The notes: generated from the letters alone by a model not told the origin. Positions 9,468-18,577 are shown, counted from the first letter of the stretch. The stretch: DNA of 64,000 nt from Bacteroidales bacterium (GCA_017452265.1 JAFTMS010000018.1:124001-188000); one strand, 5' to 3'. Translations and numbers: made by a program.

Positions 9468-10487
9468 TTAAAGTTCTATGTTGTGGTCTCCGGCGAATCC
9501 AGTGTCGATCTTGATTCCTCCCCCGGCTTCCTTGGTCATGAATTCTCCCTTGATGATGGTCTTGTGGCCACGCTTGAGCGGCACTTCGATGTCTCCGGAC
9601 GAGCCGAGGTCGTTGCCGTCCCTGTCGTAGAACGAGAGATTGAGTCCGATCGTCGTACCCTTTGCCGGAATCATGATGTAGTCGAAGCCGATGGCTGCCT
9701 CCTTTTCGCTGAGCTGCACGACCGGTGCCGTGAACGTATATCCCTTCTTCGAGTCGCGGATGACATCCTCCACGAGGTCGTATGTGTTCGGAATATAGCT
9801 GGTGTACGATATCTTCGCGCAGTAGTCTTCGAGATTTACGGAAGCATCGGCATCGGCCTTGGCCGCCATCATCTTGGAGATGAACTTGTCCACGTCCGTG
9901 GTCATGAGCTGGAATGCGGCTACAGGGCGTTCAAGCTCGAATTCGGCTTTGACCGGGGCCACTTCGGAGCCGTAGCGTGTCACCTTAAGGGTGTCGCAAC
10001 CGACAAAGGCGTCCTTGAGGGTCACGTTGCCCTGCCATTCACCGTTTACCGTGATTCCGCTGAGGTCTGATGCGTTGTAATAGAGATCCAGGGTGCTGTC
10101 GTGCTCAACGTAGTCCACCCATGCGAGGAGTCTGTATATACCTTCTTCGAGATAGACTTTTTCTATGTGTTCGAGATTTCCGACAAAGTCCTTGGTGAGG
10201 ACGAACGTGCGGAGCGGCTTGTCGGCGAAGCCTCCTGTATTGAGCTGTCTGTACGCGCTGACGACGTATCTTACGTCGTGGGCTGCGTCAGTAGGTGCTG
10301 ATGCAGCGGCTTTGGATTCTTCCTGTACCCATTCAGGCATGTCCATCGACATAGAGAACGAGAATTCGAGTTCGAGCGGTGCAGGTGTGGTCTCATCCGG
10401 GAATTCGTGGACACAGGATGTGAAGAGCGTTGCCGCGAGGGCTGCGCAGATGATGGCAGTTCCTTTCAATATGAATCTTGTCCTCAT
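9468..10487 (-). CDS. Mfa2/FimB-like fimbrial anchor or assembly lipoprotein
   Basis: 339 aa. The signal sequence ends in a good lipobox (ATLFTSC) followed by VHEFPDE, a start typical of Bacteroidales HEFP lipoproteins of the Mfa-like/DUF6562 type. Two tandem beta-sandwich regions are suggested: ~35-160 (DVRYVVSAYRQ, YRLLAWVDYV) and ~160-339 (ELERPVAAFQLMTT). In this family such proteins anchor or cap fimbriae at the outer membrane. Its start overlaps the stop of the DUF3575 gene by 4 bp (ATGA), so the two are translationally coupled. The fimbrillin-like genes follow at once. Confidence 0.8.
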   Translation of the reverse strand: MRTRFILKGTAIICAALAATLFTSCVHEFPDETTPAPLELEFSFSMSMDMPEWVQEESKAAASAPTDAAHDVRYVVSAYRQLNTGGFADKPLRTFVLTKDFVGNLEHIEKVYLEEGIYRLLAWVDYVEHDSTLDLYYNASDLSGITVNGEWQGNVTLKDAFVGCDTLKVTRYGSEVAPVKAEFELERPVAAFQLMTTDVDKFISKMMAAKADADASVNLEDYCAKISYTSYIPNTYDLVEDVIRDSKKGYTFTAPVVQLSEKEAAIGFDYIMIPAKGTTIGLNLSFYDRDGNDLGSSGDIEVPLKRGHKTIIKGEFMTKEAGGGIKIDTGFAGDHNIEL

Positions 10488-11767
10488 TTTCTGCCCTCCT
10501 TCTTCTTTAAGTCAAAACTGTATGATACCGAAACGGATGCGTTGTCTATTCCGAAGAAGACCTTGCGGACTCCCTGCGAGTAGTACGGACCGTTCGGTTC
10601 GTTGTAGAACTTGTCGTAGACCGTATCGTAGACTCCTGCTCCGAGGGCGAATTCAAGCTTCCAGCGCGGGTTGCTTCTGAATGCGAGCTTGTAGCCGATT
10701 CCGAGGCCACCGCCCCATGCAGGACGTGAACCTGCGGCATCCTGGATACGCCAGTCGCCATATGCGAGGTTATACCAGCCGATTCCCATGTGCGCTCCGA
10801 CGAAGAGACCGTCGACTGACGGGATGTGGTATCTTACTTCAGGCTGGACGGTTGCGACGCGGAACTTGAGGGTCTTCTTGAAGTAGTTGACTCCTGAATA
10901 ATATACAGGGATGTTGACTGACCAGTCGTCTGCGAAATCTATTTCGACCGCTGCGTTGGCTGCCGCGAGTCCCCAGCCTATTGCGTTTGTCTTGATGGTG
11001 AACTGTCTTGCGTCCGGACGTGCTGACGGTCTAGCGGTCTTCTCCACCGCAGCATCTCCCTTCTGAACCTTTGTGTCCACCACGGCGACGCGCTTTCCGT
11101 CCACCCTTCTGACGGTCATGTACGGAGCCGTAATCTCCGTTTCCTTGACAACGATTTCAGTTTCAGGAATTTCCAGCGGCAGATCCTCCACTATTATCTC
11201 TTCAGAAAGGACAGGCATCGCATAGACCACAGAAACCCGGAACGCACGGAGGTCCGGGAAGATGTTGTGGTACATATACCAATATGGGCGACCGTAGTCC
11301 ACCTTAAGGAGACGGTCTATCCTGTCTTTTCCGCCTGAACGGATGATTTCGAGGACATCCTCCTTTCGTCTTACGTCAGGATCGTTCTCGACGGCTTCGG
11401 CGAGGGTCTCCCAGTCCTCCGAGACGGACGATACGACGATGAGTTCCTCAGGAACGTCAAGATTGTGGCGCAGGTATCTCGTGATGTTCTTCTGACGGAG
11501 CTCGGAAATCATCTCGTTGAAGCGCGGGTCACCTTCCGGGGATGCTGTTCCTATGCATTCCACTCGGAGCACGACAAAGTCGGAGACCTTCTGGATCTCA
11601 CGCACCTTGTCGAAATAGACTTCCGCTCTTTTCTGGTTATCCCTGTACGCCGGTTCGAAGGCAGCCTTCTCCTTACGGAAATATATGACCAGTTCTTCTT
11701 TAAAGTCCTGAGCCATAGCGGAAAGACTGACTGCAAACAGGAATAGAAAGACTGTAAATCGTTTCAT
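10484..11767 (-). CDS. DUF3575 outer-membrane protein with OmpA-like N-terminal region
   Basis: 427 aa with a signal peptide (MKRFTVFLFLFAVSLSAMAQ). Residues ~25-190 resemble the periplasmic OmpA-like part found in Bacteroidales fimbrial clusters (VECIGTASPEGDPRFN). A charged linker (~195-250) follows. Residues ~255-427 look like a DUF3575 beta-barrel (TNAIGWGLAAANAAVEIDF, FVGAHMGIGWYNL), ending in alternating aromatic/polar strands and KKKEGRK. It is the first gene of the fimbrial operon, downstream of the homopolymeric tract. Likely an OM channel or assembly partner for the lipoproteins encoded downstream. Confidence 0.82.
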   Translation of the reverse strand: MKRFTVFLFLFAVSLSAMAQDFKEELVIYFRKEKAAFEPAYRDNQKRAEVYFDKVREIQKVSDFVVLRVECIGTASPEGDPRFNEMISELRQKNITRYLRHNLDVPEELIVVSSVSEDWETLAEAVENDPDVRRKEDVLEIIRSGGKDRIDRLLKVDYGRPYWYMYHNIFPDLRAFRVSVVYAMPVLSEEIIVEDLPLEIPETEIVVKETEITAPYMTVRRVDGKRVAVVDTKVQKGDAAVEKTARPSARPDARQFTIKTNAIGWGLAAANAAVEIDFADDWSVNIPVYYSGVNYFKKTLKFRVATVQPEVRYHIPSVDGLFVGAHMGIGWYNLAYGDWRIQDAAGSRPAWGGGLGIGYKLAFRSNPRWKLEFALGAGVYDTVYDKFYNEPNGPYYSQGVRKVFFGIDNASVSVSYSFDLKKKEGRK

Positions 11768-11805
11768 ATTTCAGTGTTGTCAATTCTTGGAATGGATTTT
11801 TCGCC

Positions 11806-11813
11806 CAAATATA
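11806..11813 (-). promoter_or_regulatory. Candidate -7 box of fimbrial operon promoter
   Basis: On the minus strand this reads TATATTTG, an exact TAnnTTTG match, 38 bp upstream of the first start codon. No clear -33 TTTG is present. The ten-base C run (minus strand) begins 27 bp further upstream, next to where the -33 region should be. Confidence 0.6.
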
Positions 11814-11840
11814 CATATATAATTTTATTTTTCGATATTC

Positions 11841-11850
11841 GGGGGGGGGG
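11841..11850. promoter_or_regulatory. Homopolymeric G10/C10 tract upstream of fimbrial operon
   Basis: Ten consecutive G on the plus strand (C on the coding strand of the operon), 73 bp upstream of the start at 11767. Runs of this length slip readily during replication, and elsewhere in bacteria they drive phase variation when placed in promoters. The tract abuts the expected -33 region, so length changes could alter promoter strength. A T/A9 run lies at 11861-11869. Confidence 0.7.
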
Positions 11851-11860
11851 TATTTTTTCC

Positions 11861-11916
11861 AAAAAAAAATCAACAACTGCTTCCGCAGGTGCCCTTGAGG
11901 GTATTTTCCTGCGGAA
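11861..11916 (-). terminator. Rho-independent terminator of maeB
   Basis: Perfect 9-bp arms TTCCGCAGG (11881-11889) and CCTGCGGAA (11908-11916), with a small inner CCCTTGAGGG hairpin in the loop. On the minus strand the stem is followed after ~11 nt by nine T (11861-11869). It begins 5 bp after the maeB stop codon. Confidence 0.8.
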
Positions 11917-11920
11917 TCTG

Positions 11921-14203
11921 TTATCGGCGGGAGTTGTTCGCCATAGCGTCAAGAGCTGCTACTGCCGTGACGTTCAGAATGTCCTGCACGGAGCTTTCGA
12001 AGTCGATGAAGTGGATAGGCTTGTTCAGTCCCATCTGGATCGGGCCGATTACCTCCACGTCGGAACTGAGGGACTGAAGAAGCTTGTAGGAGCTGTTGGC
12101 TGAGTTCAGACACGGGAATATGAGCGTATTCACTTCCCTGCCCTTGAGACGTGAAAACGGATACTTCGTATCGCGAAGTTCGCTGTTCACGGCAATGTTC
12201 ACCTGCATCTCTCCGTCGATGAGCCAGTCCGGATATTCATTCTGGAGCCTTTCAACGGCCTCATGCACATGACCGGCGCTTCCTCCCTGGTCGCTGCCGA
12301 AATTCGAGTATGACACCATCGCCATGACCGGCTCGTGATTGAAGAATCGGACTGTCTTTTCGCTGAGTCTTGCTATGTCCACGAGGGTATCGGTATCCAG
12401 GCGTCTGTTGATGAGCGTGTCGGCGATGAAGAGCGTGCCTTTCTTGGAATTCAGGATATGCATAGTGCCGAAATGGCCGAATCCCTCCTGCAGTCCGATG
12501 ACCTCCTTCGCCACCTTGATCGTATTGGAGTATTTTGTATAAAGTCCTGTTATGCAGGCATCTGCCTCGCCAGTCTCAACCATCATCATGCCGAAGTAGT
12601 TGCGCTCGAACATCTTGTCGTGCGCCTCGTCAAGCGTATAGCCTTCGCGCTGGCGTTTTTCCGCGAGGATGTGCGAGTAGCGTGTGCGGCGCTCCATCTC
12701 CCTGTCGTGCCTGAGGTTGACTACCTCCACCCCGTCGAGGCTCAGACCGAGCTCGGCCGCCAGTTTCGCGATTCTTTCGTCATTTCCAAGCAGAATAGGA
12801 TGGCATATCCCCTCTTCCTTGGCGATGACTGCAGCCTTCAGCATGGACGGGTGGGTTCCCTCGGCAAAGACCACCCTCTGACGACGCGTGCGTGCTGCAT
12901 CATGAAGCTGCTGCGTCAGCTTGGACTCCCTGCCCATGAATTCGAGAAGATGTTCCTTGTAGGCATCCCAGTCGGTGATTGTCTTGCGTGCCACACCGCT
13001 TTCGATTGCTGCTTTCGCCACAGCTGCGGAGACTTCCGTCAGAAGCCTCGGGTCTACCGGTTTAGGGATGAAGTATTCGCGTCCGAACTTGAGCTTGCTC
13101 ACATGGTACACCTTGTTGACGATTTCCGGAACAGGCTGCTTTGCGAGATCTGCTATTGCTCTTACGGCCGCAAGCTTCATTTCCTCGTTTATGGCTGTGG
13201 CTGCGGTGTCAAGTGCACCTCTGAATATATAAGGGAAACCGATGACATTGTTGATCTGGTTCGGATAGTCGGAGCGTCCCGTGCTCATAAGGACGTCCGG
13301 ACGGCTTTCCATGGCCTCTTCATATGTGATTTCAGGCACCGGATTCGCAAGGGCGAACACTATCGGATCCTTTGCCATTGAACGTACCATTTCCTTGCTG
13401 AGAACATTTCCCTTCGAGAGACCGAGGAATACGTCTGCACCATCTACGGCTTCAGCAAGCGTATGTATATCTGTCCTTTCGGTGGCAAATTCTATCTTCT
13501 CGGGTGTCAGATTCTTACGTTCTACGGAAATCACACCCTTGCTGTCAAGCATCACGATGTTTTCCTTCTTCACACCGAGGGCGATGTACAGGCGTGCACA
13601 TGAGATTGCGGCAGCTCCGGCTCCATTCACCACCACCTTCACTTCCGCGATGTCCTTTCCATTGACCTCCAGCGCATTGAGAAGGCCGGCTCCTGAGATT
13701 ATGGCTGTTCCGTGCTGGTCGTCGTGCATCACAGGGATGTCCAGTTCCTCCTTCAGACGTCGCTCTATCTCGAAGCATTCAGGAGCCTTGATGTCCTCAA
13801 GGTTGATTCCTCCGAACGTCGGCGCTATCGCCTTCACAGCTTCTACGAACTTTGCCGGATCCTTTTCGTCCACTTCGATGTCGAACACGTCGATACCTCC
13901 GTATATCTTGAACAGCAGGCCTTTGCCTTCCATTACCGGCTTTCCTGCCACAGCACCGATATCACCGAGGCCGAGAACTGCCGTACCGTTGGAAATCACG
14001 GCGACAAGATTGCCTTTGTCGGTGTATTTGTAGGCATCCTGAGGATTGTTCTGGATTTCGAGGCATGGTTCTGCGACTCCGGGAGAATATGCCAGCGAGA
14101 GGTCTGTCTGAGTGTAGTAAGGCTTTGTCGGGATGACCTCGATCTTTCCCGGACGCTTGCCTGCGTGATAATTCAGCGCATCTTCCTTTGTAATGTTTGC
14201 CAT
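11921..14203 (-). CDS. maeB: NADP-dependent malic enzyme with C-terminal phosphotransacetylase-like domain
   Basis: 760 aa, the usual length of the MaeB hybrid type. Residues ~1-430 are malic enzyme: N-terminal segment with YSPGVAEPCL, catalytic VMHDDQHGTA, NAD(P)-binding VVNGAGAAAISCARLY and FALANPVPEI. Residues ~440-760 are the phosphate acetyltransferase-like domain (VFAEGTHPSMLKA, NFGSDQGGSAGH), which in characterised MaeB proteins is regulatory, sensing acetyl-CoA, rather than a second enzyme. It oxidatively decarboxylates malate to pyruvate, making NADPH in the cytosol. It stands alone with its own promoter and terminator. Confidence 0.96.
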   Translation of the reverse strand: MANITKEDALNYHAGKRPGKIEVIPTKPYYTQTDLSLAYSPGVAEPCLEIQNNPQDAYKYTDKGNLVAVISNGTAVLGLGDIGAVAGKPVMEGKGLLFKIYGGIDVFDIEVDEKDPAKFVEAVKAIAPTFGGINLEDIKAPECFEIERRLKEELDIPVMHDDQHGTAIISGAGLLNALEVNGKDIAEVKVVVNGAGAAAISCARLYIALGVKKENIVMLDSKGVISVERKNLTPEKIEFATERTDIHTLAEAVDGADVFLGLSKGNVLSKEMVRSMAKDPIVFALANPVPEITYEEAMESRPDVLMSTGRSDYPNQINNVIGFPYIFRGALDTAATAINEEMKLAAVRAIADLAKQPVPEIVNKVYHVSKLKFGREYFIPKPVDPRLLTEVSAAVAKAAIESGVARKTITDWDAYKEHLLEFMGRESKLTQQLHDAARTRRQRVVFAEGTHPSMLKAAVIAKEEGICHPILLGNDERIAKLAAELGLSLDGVEVVNLRHDREMERRTRYSHILAEKRQREGYTLDEAHDKMFERNYFGMMMVETGEADACITGLYTKYSNTIKVAKEVIGLQEGFGHFGTMHILNSKKGTLFIADTLINRRLDTDTLVDIARLSEKTVRFFNHEPVMAMVSYSNFGSDQGGSAGHVHEAVERLQNEYPDWLIDGEMQVNIAVNSELRDTKYPFSRLKGREVNTLIFPCLNSANSSYKLLQSLSSDVEVIGPIQMGLNKPIHFIDFESSVQDILNVTAVAALDAMANNSRR

Positions 14204-14233
14204 AGCCGTATATTTGTCAAGTCGTTTATGTTT

Positions 14234-14261
14234 TGATTTTCGCGAAAATCAGGCAAATTTA
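14234..14261 (-). promoter_or_regulatory. maeB promoter with 18-bp palindrome at the start site
   Basis: The minus strand reads TAAATTTG at 14254-14261, a TAnnTTTG -7 box. Immediately downstream, overlapping the expected transcription start, lies the perfect 18-bp palindrome TGATTTTCGCGAAAATCA (14234-14251). The position fits an operator for a dimeric repressor of maeB, or a hairpin at the mRNA 5' end. Confidence 0.5.
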
Positions 14262-14376
14262 TATTTTTTTTCGGGAATGATGTGTATTTTTTTTAGTTTC
14301 GACACCTTTCGGTCTCTAAATGACGTTCAAGACTGAGACTTAGATGAGGTGACGACGCTCTGAGTTTGCCTCGGGA

Positions 14377-14775
14377 TTATTCCGGAAGTCCGGCGGTGTC
14401 TTCAATGCCGGATGCAGCGGTGAGGGACAAAAGTTCTTCGCGCAGAGCTTTCGGCGATACATTGTTCCTTATGACTGTGAAATATGAATGCCGGATCTCG
14501 CGTCTGATGACATCGTCAGGAAGGCCTGACAAGTGCAGGTCGTTCCAATGGCGCTTGTTGAAATGCCAAGCCGGAGTTATTGCAGGGAATTCGTCGCGCA
14601 ACAGCACCGCTCTGTCCGGATTGCATTTTACGGCAATGGTATCGCCACGCGAAAAGCTGATTGTGGCAAACCATTTTCCGCTTATCCTGTATACGACGAT
14701 ATCCTCGTCAAACGGCTGACATTCTTCCACCATGGGAAGCGTCAGAATATAATCTCTGCAATCCATCAGATCCAT
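14377..14775 (-). CDS. MmcQ/YjbR family protein
   Basis: 132 aa, a full-length small single-domain protein. Motifs of the family are visible: an N-terminal acidic helix (CRDYILTLPMVEE), KWFATISF, IAVKCNPDRAVLLRDEF and a central PAWHFNKRHWNDLHL block, then the C-terminal helix pair after SYFTVIRNN. YjbR-fold proteins (double-wing/CyaY-like) are often annotated as DNA-binding but their role is not firmly known. A second in-frame ATG three codons in is an alternative start. It lies alone between maeB and the phosphoesterase, in the same direction. Confidence 0.85.
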   Translation of the reverse strand: MDLMDCRDYILTLPMVEECQPFDEDIVVYRISGKWFATISFSRGDTIAVKCNPDRAVLLRDEFPAITPAWHFNKRHWNDLHLSGLPDDVIRREIRHSYFTVIRNNVSPKALREELLSLTAASGIEDTAGLPE

Positions 14776-14816
14776 ATTACCTGTAAACTATAAAATATTG
14801 ATTCTTAGCGACTTGC

Positions 14817-15962
14817 TTATAGTGCGTGCTCCCCTTTGTCGGCACGCACTTCTTGTAAATTACTGAGAGACAAGGGGTTGGGTTTTACGGTTATGACGGC
14901 GAGGTCGCTGTTGGTGCCGATACGGAACGGCGGGCCCCAGAGGGACAGGCCGCTGGATACGTATATATGGGAATTCTTCCATTTTCTGTAGCCGTGTCCC
15001 TGTTCGTACATTCTGTCTATCAACATGTTCAGAGGCCATACCTGGCCGTTGTGAGTATGTCCGCTCAGCTGGATGTCCACACCCAGCGAATCCGTCAAGG
15101 CAAGCTCATACGGCTGGTGGTCCAGAACTATCACCGGCTTCCCGGCATCAGCCTGCGACATAAGCTCTTCAAGAGGCATACGCCGGCGGTTCGAGCGGTC
15201 GTCACGACCTATGACCTGTATTCCGTTCGGAAGTGTCGTCAGGCTGTCACGCAGAAAGTGTATGCCTGTATTATTCCGTATATATTCCTCACAGGCATCC
15301 GCTCCGCTTATATATTCATGATTGCCGGGAACCATGTATATGCCCATCGGTGCCTCAAGCGTATTCAGGATTTCATCGAAAGGTTTGTCCATCAGAGGGC
15401 GCAGACTGTTGTCTATGAGGTCTCCCGATATGAATATGACGTCCGGTTTCTGAGCATTTATCAGTTCGACATATCTTTGCAGAGCCTTTGGGCCGGTACC
15501 GTATCCAAGATGCACGTCGCTGATTGCCACAGCCGTGAACTCTCCTCCTTCAAACTCCTTTTCAAGATCTATGACGATGTGCTCGACTTTTGGATTACGA
15601 TAGTTCTCGTATCCGTAAAGCAGCAGACAGCATGTCAGCGGAAATGCATAAAAAAGGCTTGGGCCGAGAGCCGGGACAAACAGCCTGATGATGTCGAAAA
15701 GGGCAAGCAGAAGCACGGAATACAGAAGGAAAACCATCCAGACGGAGCCGGTCACGAACATTGCCTTCATGATTCCTTCAGGCATCCGGACTTCACGCAT
15801 TCCTATGGCGGCGAACAGCGAGAAGGCCGCCACCCAGAAAAGCACGCTTACGGTCACTTTTGCCCAGACAGGCAGGCCGCTTATAGCCTGAAGGGTTCTC
15901 CAATAGAGGTATCCGTTGCCGGCAATATAAACCAGCGGTATGATCATCATCAGTAATTTCAT
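14817..15962 (-). CDS. Membrane-anchored calcineurin-like metallophosphoesterase
   Basis: 381 aa. The first ~130 residues hold about four hydrophobic segments, and the catalytic domain follows. Metal-binding motifs are in order: VAISDVHLGYG (DxH), FISGDLIDN (GDxxD), VPGNHEY (GNHE), VLDHQPYEL and LSGHTHNGQVWP (GHTH). All ligands of the superfamily are present. The YkuE/YaeI-type architecture suggests a membrane phosphodiesterase or phosphatase, possibly acting on lipid phosphates such as UDP-diacylglucosamine; the substrate cannot be read from sequence. The stop of the GH2 gene lies 5 bp upstream, so the two are probably co-transcribed. Confidence 0.88.
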   Translation of the reverse strand: MKLLMMIIPLVYIAGNGYLYWRTLQAISGLPVWAKVTVSVLFWVAAFSLFAAIGMREVRMPEGIMKAMFVTGSVWMVFLLYSVLLLALFDIIRLFVPALGPSLFYAFPLTCCLLLYGYENYRNPKVEHIVIDLEKEFEGGEFTAVAISDVHLGYGTGPKALQRYVELINAQKPDVIFISGDLIDNSLRPLMDKPFDEILNTLEAPMGIYMVPGNHEYISGADACEEYIRNNTGIHFLRDSLTTLPNGIQVIGRDDRSNRRRMPLEELMSQADAGKPVIVLDHQPYELALTDSLGVDIQLSGHTHNGQVWPLNMLIDRMYEQGHGYRKWKNSHIYVSSGLSLWGPPFRIGTNSDLAVITVKPNPLSLSNLQEVRADKGEHAL

Positions 15963-15967
15963 CTTCC

Positions 15968-18577
15968 CTAAAGCTTGCGTAATTTGATTCCGGACAGGAA
16001 TGTGCTGCCGACGATTGCATTGAAGGATATGTCAAGACTGCCGCCTTCCACATCCACGATGTAGCGCCTCCTGATGGCCTGGAAATAATCGTTTTCCATG
16101 CTCGGATTGAAGACTTCTTCAAGCATCCTGCCGTTTGCGGAAATCGTGAAGCAGTTGCCTGCGGCCGTCATGTCCGCATTTGCGTCACGACCGAGAAGGT
16201 ATGCGCTCTGTTCGCTCGGACGGAAAACATCGGAGAACAGCAGCTCTACTTCGTATCTTCCGTCAGGCACGTCGAACCGGTAGCCTTCAATCTCCACCTG
16301 CATAGTCTGGTACAGCGGTTCGTCGTCAGTGTTCTTGACCTCAGTCGTAGTGTCGTGCTTGCGTCCGCCGACATATCCCCAGCTTCCCGGCCTGTATTCC
16401 TGATCCGGCAACCATGTGAGATGGCTCTCCGGCGAGGTGTAGAAGCAGTCGCTGCCCACATTGACGGCAAGCTCCACTCCCCCGATGTTCTCTTCATTCA
16501 GAACCGCAGGAACCGGCGTGAAATGCACGTGCATGGCATCTTCGACCTTAGTGCCGTTCCAGACTCCCTTTGCGTGCAGGAAGGTGTCCTCATTCTTGAA
16601 AGGCACGTCGAAGGTCACGTTGCAGTTCTCGACAGGTTTCGTTCCCAGTGACGTTCCGTCAGCGAAAAGTTCCACTTCAGCGAGGTTCGTGTATATCTTT
16701 ACAGGAAGCATCGCGACGCCATCATCAACCACAGAAGAACGATGGTCCCAGTCGCGGCTGGCAATGTGAAGAACCGGAATGTCCTTTCTCCAGCTGGACT
16801 TGAAATAATAGTACACGTCCTTTGGAGTGCGGTCTGCATATACAAGGCCCTTGTTGTTTATGCGCGGCATGGATTCGTCGCGGTTTGCTGAAGAGAAATC
16901 TATGAAGTTCCACTCTGTGCCTCCGCATATGTACGGTGTATTCTCAATGACCTGCAGGTAATGCTCCAGATACATATGCTGATACTCCACGCTGAAATCA
17001 AAGACTTTCGGCCTGACCGAATGAATGCGTCTGTCCGAGCCGGCACCGTATTCGCTCACTATCATCGGATGGTCGGGATGATTCCTGTGCTGCTCTGACA
17101 GGAATTTGTCGAAGTCGGCAAATGTGCCGCCGTACCAGCCCTGATAGAGGTTCCATCCCACGACGTCCGTGACTTCGCTCAGCCCGCATTCATTATAGAC
17201 ATTGCTTCCGTGGAATGCCATGGTGCTTAGTCTGTTCGGATCCTCTTCCTTAAGAGCCGCTTCAAGACGTTCCGCAACGGCAACGACCATTTCGTTCGAC
17301 ACAGCCTCAGGAAGGCGGCGTTTAAGCAGCACCTCATTCATATACCCCCAGAGAATGACACTCGGATGATTGTAGTGCTGGCGGATCATTTCGCGAAGAT
17401 TGCGTTCGGCGTTGTCGACGTATGCCTTGGACTCCGTCACCATATCCACAATCGGGATTTCCTCCCATGCCAGCATACCGAGACGGTCGCACATTTCAAG
17501 AAGAGCGTCGTCCTGAGGATAATGCGAGATGCGGATGAAATTGGTTCCCATCTCCTTCATCAGCATGAAGTCCCTGCGGTGCATCTCGTCTGAAAGCGCC
17601 GGTCCGAAAGGCTTCTGGTCCTGATGACGGCAGACGCCGTGAAGCTTGTACGGCTTTCCGTTCAGGAAGAATCCCTCGTCAGCGTCGAAACGATACCATC
17701 TGAATCCTGCATACTGCTCCGAAGAGTCCAGGACATCCTTCGTTCTGCGGTCCGAAAGCGTTGTGACCACCTTGTACAGATGCGGCGTTTCAGGCGTCCA
17801 GAGCATAGGCCGGAGCACAGGGGATGATTCCAGAGAAACGCTCAGGAGTTCGCCAGGCTTCAGTTTCAGACGTTTCGAGAAGCTTTGGGCCAATGTCCCG
17901 TCGGGAGCATATATGTCATGGCGAAGCATCATGTCGGCAGCTGTGTCCGCATCGTTCTTCACCTCCGTGCGCACAGCTATGACCGCTTCATCTTCATTTA
18001 CGGTCGGTGTATCTATGAAGACCCCTTCCGAGCCCATGTCGGTAAGATTGATGTGCTGCTTCGATGTGGCAATAAGCCATACGTCGCGGTAAATTCCGCC
18101 GAAGAAAGTGAAATCCGCGGAAATCGGCACTATGTCCATGCTGGAGTTGTCCACCTTTACCGCAAGCGTGTTAGGGCCGTTGCAGACGATGAAAGGCGTT
18201 ATGTCGAATGTGGCGGCCGTATATCCTCCCACATGATGCCCTGCCTCCTTGCCGTTGATGTACACAACCGCATCCTTGCTCGCTCCTTCCATATGCAAGA
18301 ACACCTGCCTGTCATTCCAGGACGGAGATACAATAAAGTTCTTCCTGTACCAGCATTCGCCTTTGTAATAATCCTTCACAACATAGGCATCAGTGTTCCA
18401 TGTGTGCGGAATGTTTACTCGTTCCCAGCCACTGTCGTCGAATCCCACGGCAACAGCCTCAGCACCAGCTGCTCCCTTATGAAACCGCCATCCGTCATTT
18501 ATGGTTCTGCTGTCTCTCTGTGCCATCGCTGTCATGGCACACAATACAGCAGCCGTCAGCACGATAATCTTCTTCAT
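15968..18577 (-). CDS. Exported glycoside hydrolase family 2 (beta-galactosidase type) with malectin-like tail
   Basis: 869 aa from the ATG that opens the signal peptide MKKIIVLTAAVLCAMTAMAQ; a start ten codons upstream would hide the signal. Domain order: sugar-binding jelly roll (~25-175), Ig-like GH2 domain (~185-290), TIM barrel (~295-600) with the GVCRHQD motif, acid/base E415 in WGYMNE and nucleophile E509 in MIVSEYG. C-terminal beta domains follow, the last (~700-869) resembling malectin or di-glucose-binding modules. Likely periplasmic cleavage of beta-galactosides or related glycans. No susCD pair adjoins it. Confidence 0.92.
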   Translation of the reverse strand: MKKIIVLTAAVLCAMTAMAQRDSRTINDGWRFHKGAAGAEAVAVGFDDSGWERVNIPHTWNTDAYVVKDYYKGECWYRKNFIVSPSWNDRQVFLHMEGASKDAVVYINGKEAGHHVGGYTAATFDITPFIVCNGPNTLAVKVDNSSMDIVPISADFTFFGGIYRDVWLIATSKQHINLTDMGSEGVFIDTPTVNEDEAVIAVRTEVKNDADTAADMMLRHDIYAPDGTLAQSFSKRLKLKPGELLSVSLESSPVLRPMLWTPETPHLYKVVTTLSDRRTKDVLDSSEQYAGFRWYRFDADEGFFLNGKPYKLHGVCRHQDQKPFGPALSDEMHRRDFMLMKEMGTNFIRISHYPQDDALLEMCDRLGMLAWEEIPIVDMVTESKAYVDNAERNLREMIRQHYNHPSVILWGYMNEVLLKRRLPEAVSNEMVVAVAERLEAALKEEDPNRLSTMAFHGSNVYNECGLSEVTDVVGWNLYQGWYGGTFADFDKFLSEQHRNHPDHPMIVSEYGAGSDRRIHSVRPKVFDFSVEYQHMYLEHYLQVIENTPYICGGTEWNFIDFSSANRDESMPRINNKGLVYADRTPKDVYYYFKSSWRKDIPVLHIASRDWDHRSSVVDDGVAMLPVKIYTNLAEVELFADGTSLGTKPVENCNVTFDVPFKNEDTFLHAKGVWNGTKVEDAMHVHFTPVPAVLNEENIGGVELAVNVGSDCFYTSPESHLTWLPDQEYRPGSWGYVGGRKHDTTTEVKNTDDEPLYQTMQVEIEGYRFDVPDGRYEVELLFSDVFRPSEQSAYLLGRDANADMTAAGNCFTISANGRMLEEVFNPSMENDYFQAIRRRYIVDVEGGSLDISFNAIVGSTFLSGIKLRKL

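Noticed and set aside
1..11767. Invertible promoter or shufflon around the adhesin genes
   Set aside because: The long repeats are direct, not inverted, and no tyrosine or serine recombinase gene is in the window.
11764..11952. 62-codon frame across the fimbrial promoter (minus)
   Set aside because: It runs through the C10 tract, the terminator arms and the promoter; a translation artefact.
12335..13381. 348-codon plus-strand frame
   Set aside because: Exactly antisense to maeB, which has full family conservation; it has no recognisable domain and no promoter.
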